This document shows, piece after piece, positions 42,406 to 49,893 of a stretch of 64,000 bases of DNA. Location of the stretch: assembly GCA_038116945.1 (NCBI GenBank), contig JAYOEY010000018.1:10037-74036 (forward strand), read 5' to 3'. This stretch comes from JAYOEY01 sp038116945 (GTDB taxonomy: Bacteria > Pseudomonadota > Alphaproteobacteria > MPNO01 > UBA2964). Position 1 is the stretch's first letter; every line of letters starts with the position of its first letter. The notes under the pieces are model-generated. The model was not told the DNA's origin. It made no database searches and saw only the letters and a list, made by a program, of their open reading frames with translations. The translations under genes were made by a program, and so were the position numbers.

Positions 42406-43046
42406 AGTTCCTCGAGGATCGCGCGCACCGGCGCGCCGTCGGCTCCCTTGATCTTCATCGGCAGGCAGGTAAGCCGCCAGGCGCCCGGCTCGACCGCCCG
42501 CAGGTCGAGCCCCTCGACGACGATAATCTCGTTGCCCAGCAGGACATGGTGCGTGGTTGAAACCTCGTCCGCGAAAAGCTGGATCGACAGGTAATCGATG
42601 CCGATCAGGCGGATTCCCCTATCTGCAACCCATTTCGCAGAATCCGCCGTCAAGGCACTGTAATCCTTTCGGAATTCATGTTCTGGCATGTTCCAGAAAT
42701 CCGAGTTCCGGGTCTTGAGAAGCAGTCGCGTCACGCCGTCCGGCAGATCAAGCGCTTTCAGGTGGTCGGGCGTGATGTCGATGGCGTCCGGGATGTAGGC
42801 GACGATGCATTCGCCGACCAGAACGTCGAGATCGAGCGCATCGACCCCCTTTGCGCCTTCGATGAAATGACAGGGCGCATCGAGATGGCTGCCGAAATGC
42901 ACGCCGGTATCGATACGCGTCACGTTGCAGCGATAGCCGCCTTCCATTGACTTCATGACGGTCACGACCGGAGCCGGATCGCCCGGCCAGAGCGGAAGGC
43001 CGGGGCTGAACGGCACCGTGATGTCCCTGATTTTCGTCATTTTCAT
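42402..43046 (-). CDS. Cyclase-family metal-dependent hydrolase (kynurenine formamidase-like)
   Basis: 214 residues. The Mn/Zn-binding motif of the cyclase/KynB family reads HFGSHLDAPCHF (His50, His54, Asp56, His60). Upstream is PLWPGDPAPVVTVMKSMEGG, and GIDYLSIQLFADEVSTTHHV with a further His and Asp follows. Members hydrolyse N-formylkynurenine, isatin or related cyclic amides. It shares its stop tetranucleotide with the convergent HpaB-like gene. Substrate not determined; kyn genes are absent from the window. Confidence 0.86.
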   Translation of the reverse strand: MKMTKIRDITVPFSPGLPLWPGDPAPVVTVMKSMEGGYRCNVTRIDTGVHFGSHLDAPCHFIEGAKGVDALDLDVLVGECIVAYIPDAIDITPDHLKALDLPDGVTRLLLKTRNSDFWNMPEHEFRKDYSALTADSAKWVADRGIRLIGIDYLSIQLFADEVSTTHHVLLGNEIIVVEGLDLRAVEPGAWRLTCLPMKIKGADGAPVRAILEEL

Positions 43047-43164
43047 CTCTCCTGCGCGGTAAGGCGACGCCAGGCCGTACGACTGCCCCGATCAGGCGAA
43101 TTTTACCGGATTTTTATCTATCGCGTGTAACTGTCGATGACCGACTGACGGCTGGAAGGCAGTT

Positions 43165-45252
43165 GTGGTTTCGAAACGCCTCATTTCGCGCGCGAGTGCC
43201 GCGGTTTTGTGCTGTTTGCTTGCGGCATGCGCGGTCGATCCCGAGCCGCTGACGCCGCAGGAGAGGACTGCGCGCGCCGAAACCGATCTCAAGCGGATCC
43301 AGGCGATGGAGTTCGTCCCTGACGGGCCGATCACGCTTCATCAGGCGATGGCCCGCGCGGTGGCTTTCAACCTTCAGCGCCGGGTCAAGGAAATCGAGCG
43401 CGAGATCGAGGACGCCAAGCTTCAGACAAACTCTTACGATTTCCTGCCGGGCCTCGAATTCGACGGCTCGCGCAACCGGTCGGACAAGGAACTGTCGCGA
43501 TCCGACGACCGGATCACCAATACCGGCAGTGCGGGGCTTACCTGGAACGTTCTCGACCTCGGGGTCAGTTACGCCCGCGCCAAGCAGCAATCCAACGAGG
43601 TCCTGATCGCCCGCGAAAACGAACGCAAGGCGCTGCAGGACATCATGCGCCAGGTCCGCATCGCATACTGGCGCGCCGCCGGAGCCCGGCGGCTGATGCA
43701 GGGCGTACAGGCGAGCGCGAAACACATAACCGTGGCGATGCGCGAATCCCGCGCCATGGAGCGCTCCGGCGCCAACGACGTCTTCAAATCGGTCTCCTAC
43801 CGCCGCGAGATCGTCGATTCCGTACGGCAGGCGCTGGCGGTGCAGCGCGAATTGCGCGAGGCGCGCGCCGAACTTGCTGAGCTCCTGAATATCAGGCCGG
43901 GCGCCGATTTCACGCTTGCGACAACGACTTTGGCGTCGAACATGCCCTCCCTGCCGATGACGCTGTCCGAAATGGAAAAGCATGCCCTCGATCACCGTCC
44001 GGAGCTGCGGGTCGAGGATTACAACGAGCGGATCGGGGAATGGCAGGTCCGGGAAGCGTTCTTCAACATGCTCCCGAGCGCCAAGCTCTCCGCTTCCGGC
44101 AATTACAGCAGCGACAGCTTCAACCTGACGCCCAACTGGATCAGCACGGGATTTCAGCTCGGAATGAACCTGTTCAGCCTGTTCTCCGGCGCCAGCAAGG
44201 CCACGGAAGCCCGCCGCCGCACCGAACTCGCCCGCCGGCAGCGGCTGGCGCTGACGCTGGCGGTGATGACGCAGACCCATATGGCCTATGCCCAGTACCG
44301 CAACGCGGCCCAGCAGGTTCGTCTCGCCAATGAAGTCGCCCGGGCCGACCGTCGGCTGTTCGGGCTGGTCGCGTCCGACGCCGACTTCGTCAACACCGAC
44401 TATTTCGAAGCCGTACGGATTGCCACGCGCCAGCTTCAGTCGGAAATGGACGAACACCAGGCCCAGATCGCCCTGGTCACGGCCCATGGCGAACTGATCC
44501 ATTCGATCGGGCTGGACGCGTTTCCGGAGCGGTTCGATCCCAGGGATCTCGTCGCGCTCACCGATGAAGTCCGAAAAATCACGGCGCGATGGGAGAACGG
44601 CAACGGTCGCGAACTGCCTCCCGAAACGCCGCTCGACGTGCTCGTGAGCAATATCCTGCGGGACGGCGAACGCAACGTCCTGAAGCCGGAACCGCCGCTA
44701 CGGACGAACCGGAGGAGAGGGGCGCCGGGGTTCGAGGTTCGACATGTCTTGCCGGACCTGAAGGAAGGCGAGGAGAATATCCTCAAGAAACTCAATGATA
44801 TAGCGTCGGCGAGCGGGGAAACGGCTCCGGTCGAGACTGACGGACCGGACCGGGAGCACATCGCCAGCCTTGCGCTCCCCGACGATCCGCGGCGCGAAAC
44901 GGAAGAAAGCTCGCCGGAAGCGGGAGACGGGGCGGCGGACCAAGGCGACAGCGATTTCTTCGGCCCGGACCTGTCGAAGATCGAACCGGCCGGGACGCGG
45001 AAATATGTCGTTCAGCTGGGCGTTTTCAAAAACGAGAAACTGGCCGCGCGGTTTCGGCGCAATCTCACCGATACCGAGGGATCGGGACTGCAAGGCGTCG
45101 ATGTCCGGATCGAACAGCGCCCGGCCAATAACGGCGATCCGCTCTATTACGTGGAAAGCGCGCCGGTCGAGGAATGGGCGACCGCCCGCGACCTGTGCGC
45201 GACGCTGCAGTCTCTTGGCCAGAACTGTATCGCGCTCGGGCACAATTTCTGA
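43165..45252 (+). CDS. TolC-family outer-membrane lipoprotein fused to a SPOR domain
   Basis: 695 residues from GTG at 43165. A lipobox (CLLAAC) predicts a lipidated N-terminus. The TolC-type repeats follow: ITLHQAMARAVAFNLQRRVK, LTWNVLDLGVSYARAKQQSN and the second half with FQLGMNLFSLFSGASKATEA. After about residue 470 comes a Pro/Glu/Asp-rich linker of over 100 residues, then a SPOR domain at about 612-695 (RKYVVQLGVFKNEKLAARFR, YYVESAPVEEWATARDLCAT). SPOR domains bind denuded peptidoglycan at division sites. No membrane-fusion protein or pump gene is adjacent, so the partner exporter is unknown. Confidence 0.87.
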   Translation: MVSKRLISRASAAVLCCLLAACAVDPEPLTPQERTARAETDLKRIQAMEFVPDGPITLHQAMARAVAFNLQRRVKEIEREIEDAKLQTNSYDFLPGLEFDGSRNRSDKELSRSDDRITNTGSAGLTWNVLDLGVSYARAKQQSNEVLIARENERKALQDIMRQVRIAYWRAAGARRLMQGVQASAKHITVAMRESRAMERSGANDVFKSVSYRREIVDSVRQALAVQRELREARAELAELLNIRPGADFTLATTTLASNMPSLPMTLSEMEKHALDHRPELRVEDYNERIGEWQVREAFFNMLPSAKLSASGNYSSDSFNLTPNWISTGFQLGMNLFSLFSGASKATEARRRTELARRQRLALTLAVMTQTHMAYAQYRNAAQQVRLANEVARADRRLFGLVASDADFVNTDYFEAVRIATRQLQSEMDEHQAQIALVTAHGELIHSIGLDAFPERFDPRDLVALTDEVRKITARWENGNGRELPPETPLDVLVSNILRDGERNVLKPEPPLRTNRRRGAPGFEVRHVLPDLKEGEENILKKLNDIASASGETAPVETDGPDREHIASLALPDDPRRETEESSPEAGDGAADQGDSDFFGPDLSKIEPAGTRKYVVQLGVFKNEKLAARFRRNLTDTEGSGLQGVDVRIEQRPANNGDPLYYVESAPVEEWATARDLCATLQSLGQNCIALGHNF

Positions 45253-45261
45253 CGATCCTTC

Positions 45262-46440
45262 CTAGATCGGCTTGCCTTCGCTGGTCTTCCACGATTCCTG
45301 CATGAAGATGTTGGACGGCAGGGACTGGTCCAGGACCTTGCGCGCCGCCTCCGGGCCGGCAAGCGGCAAATCGCCCGAATCCAGTACGCCGATCTGTTTG
45401 AGCGCCGATCCCTGATCCCAGTAGAGATGTTCGTGGCACACCTTGTCGCCGCGGAACTTGACGATGATCACGGTGACGATCTCGACCTCCTTGCCGGTCG
45501 GCTCTATGCCGGGGAAATAACGGTCGATCACCGAATCGTGGCGGAACTTGGTGTAGGTCTCCAGCACCACCCGGTTAGGGCCCATGATGTAGGACAATCG
45601 CGTCCGGTCGCGGCCGCCCGCGTTCTGGTCGACGAAATGGTATTTGTAGAATCTCTTGAGCATGTCGTGCCCGACGCCGCCCGCCAGCGTCGGCACGTGG
45701 TTGACGTAGGGCTCGTCGATCATCGTCGCCATGGTGGCGTCGACATCCTTCGTCGTGAACTCGTGGTAGACGTGTTCGGCGAACAGGGTGACGAAATCGT
45801 AGTAGGGGCCGAGAACGCGCCGGATCAGCTCCAGCGTCCTCGTATGCGCAAGATCGTCGGCGAGCGCGCAGAAGGTTGCCCGGCCCGGGATGGCGAAACC
45901 CGGTTCGCCTTCGTCCCAGTCGAACACGCGCGATCCGTCCCTGCGGTTTATGGCGTTCCGCAGCGTTTCCGCCGCCTTCGCCGCTTCCGGCGCTCCTTTG
46001 GCGCCGAACTGCAGCACGCAGGGACAGGGAAGCTCGGCAAGCAGGTGTGGTTCGTCGGCAAGGTCGGCCGCATCGAACGCGACCAGCGCCCTGAACCCCG
46101 CGATTTTCGCGGCCCGGCAGGCGGGGGCGGCGCCGGCGCCGTGCGCGACGGCCGCGATGTCGCCGTCGGTTTCAGGCATGGCGCGCAGGATTTCGGCAGC
46201 GGCAGCGAGCTCGTCAGGCGTTAGATTCGATCCGATGCAGAGAATGGAATATCCTTCTTCACCAAATAGTTCTGCCCGATTCTTTATCCCTTGATCGATG
46301 TCTGGGCGGTCGCCGATCAGCAGAAGACCCGGTCCCGAACCGCTGTGATGCAGGGCGGAGAACGCGGGTGTGCTGCGCCCGTTTATGTCGATCGTGATGT
46401 CGCGCCCTTTCGGGGCAAGCGTGCGCTCATTGCCGGCCAT
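45262..46440 (-). CDS. Dienelactone hydrolase-like domain fused to a SnoaL-like domain
   Basis: 392 residues. The N-terminal about 200 residues have the alpha/beta-hydrolase outline of dienelactone hydrolases (GPGLLLIGDRPDIDQGIKNR, DIAAVAHGAGAAPACRAAKI). The nucleophile elbow reads VAHGAGA and has no Cys or Ser, so catalysis by the usual triad is doubtful. Residues about 215-392 form a SnoaL/NTF2-type cone (FAEHVYHEFTTKDVDATMAT, VNHVPTLAGGVGHDMLKRFY, DKVCHEHLYWDQGSALKQIG). SnoaL-like enzymes isomerise or cyclise small molecules. This fusion is not one I recognise; neighbours are the TfdA-type dioxygenase upstream and the convergent TolC-SPOR gene. Confidence 0.75.
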   Translation of the reverse strand: MAGNERTLAPKGRDITIDINGRSTPAFSALHHSGSGPGLLLIGDRPDIDQGIKNRAELFGEEGYSILCIGSNLTPDELAAAAEILRAMPETDGDIAAVAHGAGAAPACRAAKIAGFRALVAFDAADLADEPHLLAELPCPCVLQFGAKGAPEAAKAAETLRNAINRRDGSRVFDWDEGEPGFAIPGRATFCALADDLAHTRTLELIRRVLGPYYDFVTLFAEHVYHEFTTKDVDATMATMIDEPYVNHVPTLAGGVGHDMLKRFYKYHFVDQNAGGRDRTRLSYIMGPNRVVLETYTKFRHDSVIDRYFPGIEPTGKEVEIVTVIIVKFRGDKVCHEHLYWDQGSALKQIGVLDSGDLPLAGPEAARKVLDQSLPSNIFMQESWKTSEGKPI

Positions 46441-46509
46441 GGTCTTCTCTCCCTTTCGCGCGGTCCGGCGAAATGGTACCCGCCGACCGGGCGCGCGGCC
46501 AGTGGGCCG

Positions 46510-47571
46510 TCAGGCCGCGACGAGATTATCGACCGGTGCGGTCGGCTCGATGCCCGAGACGTTGATGCCGCTGATATTCTCGCGGAATCCCGGCGCCAGC
46601 GGGCGGCCGTTCGCGTCGAGCAGCCACAGGCGCATCAGATGGCGCTTGCGCTCCACCTCCGGCCAGTCCTCGAACTGAGTCCTTGTATGGACGGTTACGT
46701 GGCTCTGCAGGATCTGGATGTCGCCGGGGCGGAAATCCATGTCGAAATAGTTTTCGGTGACCATCGACCTGAAGGCGGCGATGGCTTCCCACTGTTTTTC
46801 GGTCAGCGGCGGCACGCCGGGCAGTTCCTGCGCCTTCGTCAAATGGGTGCCGGGGCCGCGGCCCGAGAAATACCCGTCATGGAACGAAAATACCGGCAGC
46901 TTGTACCAGGGCGGCTCGTCCGGCGGGATTTCGCCGTGGCGTGTCAGGTAGAATTCGCCGATCAGCTCTTCCACAAGCTCCGGGCACCGCTTCAGCATCT
47001 CGTTGTAGAGCGTCACCGTACTGGCGATCCGGCTGGCGCCGCCGGATTTCGCCGGATGCATGCAGAGAAGCGCGACATAGTCGCACTGATCGGTGTGGAA
47101 GCTCATCTGGACGTTGGTCTGATAGCCGCGCACGTTGGGGGCGTTGTAATCGCCTCCGAAATCCTTCACATGTCCGATCAGGTGCCCCTTGGCGTTCTGA
47201 GACACCGCGCGTCCGAACCGCGTACCGATGCCCCAGAAGGCGATGCCCGCCTGATGCTTGGTGAACTCGGCGATCGGCACGCCGCGCAGGAGGAAGAAAC
47301 CCCGTCCTTCGTTCAGCTCGTCGTATAGCGCGGCCAACCCCTCGTCGAGGGTGGGCAGGGGAAAATCGTCCCGGCCGATCGTCCGGATGTCGAGACCGCG
47401 CGCCTCGACATCGGCAACGGCCCTGCGGATTTCTTCCGTCTCGCCATCGGACAGCTCGTATATCCAGCCGTCATCGGCGTCGAGGTCTGCCGGATACCAT
47501 CCGGCCGGGTCGATCACCGGTTTCATCGGCTGGGCGGGCTGGCGGATGCGTTTTGCCGGGCTGAAGGACAT
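46510..47571 (-). CDS. TauD/TfdA-family Fe(II)/2-oxoglutarate dioxygenase
   Basis: 353 residues from the ATG at 47569-47571, which has GAGGGAGAGAC in front; an open frame continuing far upstream runs through the MFS gene and is spurious. The facial-triad HxD is His159-x-Asp161 in MSFHTDQCDYVALLC, with the distal His in LQSHVTVHTRTQFEDW and the 2-oxoglutarate Arg in KRHLMRLWLLDANGRP. It hydroxylates a small substrate with CO2 release. Between the MFS permease and the SnoaL fusion it likely belongs to a short catabolic run of three genes on this strand. Confidence 0.88.
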   Translation of the reverse strand: MSFSPAKRIRQPAQPMKPVIDPAGWYPADLDADDGWIYELSDGETEEIRRAVADVEARGLDIRTIGRDDFPLPTLDEGLAALYDELNEGRGFFLLRGVPIAEFTKHQAGIAFWGIGTRFGRAVSQNAKGHLIGHVKDFGGDYNAPNVRGYQTNVQMSFHTDQCDYVALLCMHPAKSGGASRIASTVTLYNEMLKRCPELVEELIGEFYLTRHGEIPPDEPPWYKLPVFSFHDGYFSGRGPGTHLTKAQELPGVPPLTEKQWEAIAAFRSMVTENYFDMDFRPGDIQILQSHVTVHTRTQFEDWPEVERKRHLMRLWLLDANGRPLAPGFRENISGINVSGIEPTAPVDNLVAA

Positions 47572-47615
47572 GGCTGTCTCTCCCTCGGTTCGTCTCTGGA
47601 ACTGACGCGGAAATC

Positions 47616-48839
47616 CTAGTCTCTTGCGCTGGTTTTCGAAAGGGCCGGCAGGTGATCGCGCCCGGCGACCAGGCGGATGACAAGTCCGATGCCGGATCCC
47701 GCCGCCATGACCAGAAAGGCCACGGTCCAGGCATCCGCCGAATCCTTTCCGCCGGACGCTTCCAGCGTAGCGCCGATGGCGAGACATCCGAGAATTCCAC
47801 CGGTAAACCCGACCGAGGCATGCACCGCCATGGTTGCGCCGCGTACGTCCTCTTCCGCAACGGCGACGGTCGCCGTATTGATCGTGCCGGTATCCGAATA
47901 GCCGGTCATGCCGTACGCGAGCGCGAGCGCGGCGATCAGCCACAAAGGACCCGATGTGGTGAAGGCGACGCCGATGCCGACCGCAACGGACACGATCATG
48001 GCGGCCCGGATCATCCGTTCCCGCCCCAGCCGGACGGCAAGCTCGCCGCAGGTCATCGCGGCCGGGACGCCGGCGAGGGCGACCAGCGTGGCGAGCCAGG
48101 ACGTCGAAACAAAAAAGCTGTCCGCGCGCGACGCTTCCGCGAAAACCAGGAAAGTGACGATCCACACCCTGTTGGAGAAAACCTCCCACAGATGCCAGAA
48201 ATAGGATGCGATGTTGACCATCGCGGCCCGGTTGCCGAACACCCGGCGGAAACTGGCGGCGTGGGTGGTTCGAACGGCGGCGGTTTTCCCGTCGGGCAGG
48301 GCAAACGCGCCGATGACGAGGCCGGTAAATACGCCGATTCCGGCGACGGCGAAGGCCCAGTGCCAGTCGAACCACTCGGTGAACAGCCCGCCTGACAGAA
48401 CGGATGCCGCCGTTCCGATGGCGTAAACCGACGTGTAGTAGGTGGTCGCCCGGCTGCGCTGCGGTTCTTCGAGGCTGTCGGCGAGGGCTTTCAGCGCGGG
48501 CATGTAGGTTCCGGCGACGCCCACTCCCGTCAGGATGCGATAGAACATCCCGCTCCACAGCCCGTCGGCCAGGAAAGCGAAGCCGAAACAGCTCGCCGTA
48601 CCGATGAGGCCGGAGACGATGTAGATCTTCTTCGGCAGGATCCGGTCGGTCAGGGTCACGAGCACCGGTACCGCGGTGACGTAGCCGATAAAGAACGATC
48701 CCCCCAGCAGCCCGGCCTCGGTTTCGCTGAGCCGCCATTCGTCGAACAGGATCGGCAGCACCGGGGTGATCGTCATGAACGCCATCGTGTTCAGGATCAG
48801 CGTGATGCAGCTCAGCGTGACGAGAAGTCGGAATGACAT
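47616..48839 (-). CDS. MFS transporter
   Basis: 407 residues, twelve predicted membrane helices. The 2-3 loop motif reads VTLTDRILPKKIYIV and the second-half counterpart GELAVRLGRERMIRA. It fits drug-H+ antiporter or metabolite-permease subfamilies. Likely takes up or exports the substrate of the neighbouring dioxygenase (45 bp downstream) or of the hydrolase divergent from it. Substrate unknown. Confidence 0.88.
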   Translation of the reverse strand: MSFRLLVTLSCITLILNTMAFMTITPVLPILFDEWRLSETEAGLLGGSFFIGYVTAVPVLVTLTDRILPKKIYIVSGLIGTASCFGFAFLADGLWSGMFYRILTGVGVAGTYMPALKALADSLEEPQRSRATTYYTSVYAIGTAASVLSGGLFTEWFDWHWAFAVAGIGVFTGLVIGAFALPDGKTAAVRTTHAASFRRVFGNRAAMVNIASYFWHLWEVFSNRVWIVTFLVFAEASRADSFFVSTSWLATLVALAGVPAAMTCGELAVRLGRERMIRAAMIVSVAVGIGVAFTTSGPLWLIAALALAYGMTGYSDTGTINTATVAVAEEDVRGATMAVHASVGFTGGILGCLAIGATLEASGGKDSADAWTVAFLVMAAGSGIGLVIRLVAGRDHLPALSKTSARD

Positions 48840-48949
48840 GCGCGAAGGCGTCTCCGGTGGCGCGGGGCGAGCGGAAGGGGTCGATTTCCCCGCTTCTTTG
48901 GTTTACATCACGGTCACCCGAACGCAACCCGCATAAAGGCACCTGAACG

Positions 48950-49867
48950 ATGTCGTTTGAAGTCCCCCGGCCCCGAGAACAGTTCGATCTTACGATGGGG
49001 GACGGCGCGACGATCCGTGTCAGGATGCATGGAAACCCGGGCGGTGCGAGGATGTTTCTCGGCAACGGGAACGGGTTTGCGGCCGACGGTTACTTCCCCT
49101 TCTGGGGACCGCTTTGCGAGGACTACGAACTCTGCGTGTTCGACTTCCGCAATCACGGCCAGAACCCGCAGGCGGTTACCGGGCTTCCGATGCATAACTA
49201 CGCGCAGATGACGCTCGATCTGGACCGCGTCCTGCGCGAGGTCACCGCGCGCTGCGGAGAAAAGACCAGCATCGGCATCTTCCATTCGATGTCCGGCCGC
49301 ACCGCGATGAAACACGCCTGCGAACTCGGCTTCAAATGGGATGCGCTGTTCCTGTTCGATCCGCCCAACGTGCCCCCCGCCGGCCATCGCGAATACGAAC
49401 GCATGGACGTGTTCGAGCACCGGCTCCATGACTGGGCGATGCAGCGGCCCGACCGGTTCGGCGACCCGATGGAGCTGGCGCAGCAGTACAAGGATACGCG
49501 CGGCCATTCGACCTGGGTCGAGGGCGCGCACGAACTGATGGCGAAATCGGTGCTGAGGCAGGACGGGGATAGCGGCGACTGGGTGCTGGCCTGTCCGCGC
49601 GAATTCGAGGCGTCGATCTACATGCAGGCGATGACGCTCAACCTGTGGCCGAGCTACGAACAGCTGGGCGGGCCGGTGAAGCTGATCGCCTGCGACCCGG
49701 AGGCCAGGGGCGCGCCCGGGCCGGCCTACGCCAACCGCGCGCTCGCCGAGGACGGCAACTACGTTTACGAGTGCATTCCCGATACAGGGCATCTGCTGCA
49801 GATTCAGAAGCCGGAAGAATGCCGGCAGGCGATGTTCTCGTTTCTTGCCGAAAAAGGCATCGGCTGA
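48950..49867 (+). CDS. Alpha/beta hydrolase
   Basis: 305 residues. Nucleophile elbow IFHSMSGRTA (Ser flanked by HSMSG rather than the usual GxSxG), with an HGQNPQ oxyanion region (FRNHGQNPQ), and the His in CIPDTGHLLQIQKPE. There is no signal peptide. The first Gly of the elbow is a Phe, so activity may be modified. It is followed 26 bp later by the CoxL-CoxG gene, and the two are probably co-transcribed. Possible substrates are esters or amides of the compound handled by the molybdenum hydroxylase. Confidence 0.8.
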   Translation: MSFEVPRPREQFDLTMGDGATIRVRMHGNPGGARMFLGNGNGFAADGYFPFWGPLCEDYELCVFDFRNHGQNPQAVTGLPMHNYAQMTLDLDRVLREVTARCGEKTSIGIFHSMSGRTAMKHACELGFKWDALFLFDPPNVPPAGHREYERMDVFEHRLHDWAMQRPDRFGDPMELAQQYKDTRGHSTWVEGAHELMAKSVLRQDGDSGDWVLACPREFEASIYMQAMTLNLWPSYEQLGGPVKLIACDPEARGAPGPAYANRALAEDGNYVYECIPDTGHLLQIQKPEECRQAMFSFLAEKGIG

Positions 49868-49893
49868 GTCCGACGGACAGGAGAGATCACAGG

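Noticed and set aside
47572..49065. Upstream in-frame extension of the TfdA-type dioxygenase to 851 residues
   Set aside because: The extension runs antisense-independent through the MFS gene in another frame and is Arg-rich and motif-free; the ATG at 47571 has a good ribosome site.
49645..49893. Upstream in-frame extension of the CoxL-CoxG gene
   Set aside because: It overlaps the end of the hydrolase gene and lacks homology; the ATG at 49894 follows a GGAGAG site.
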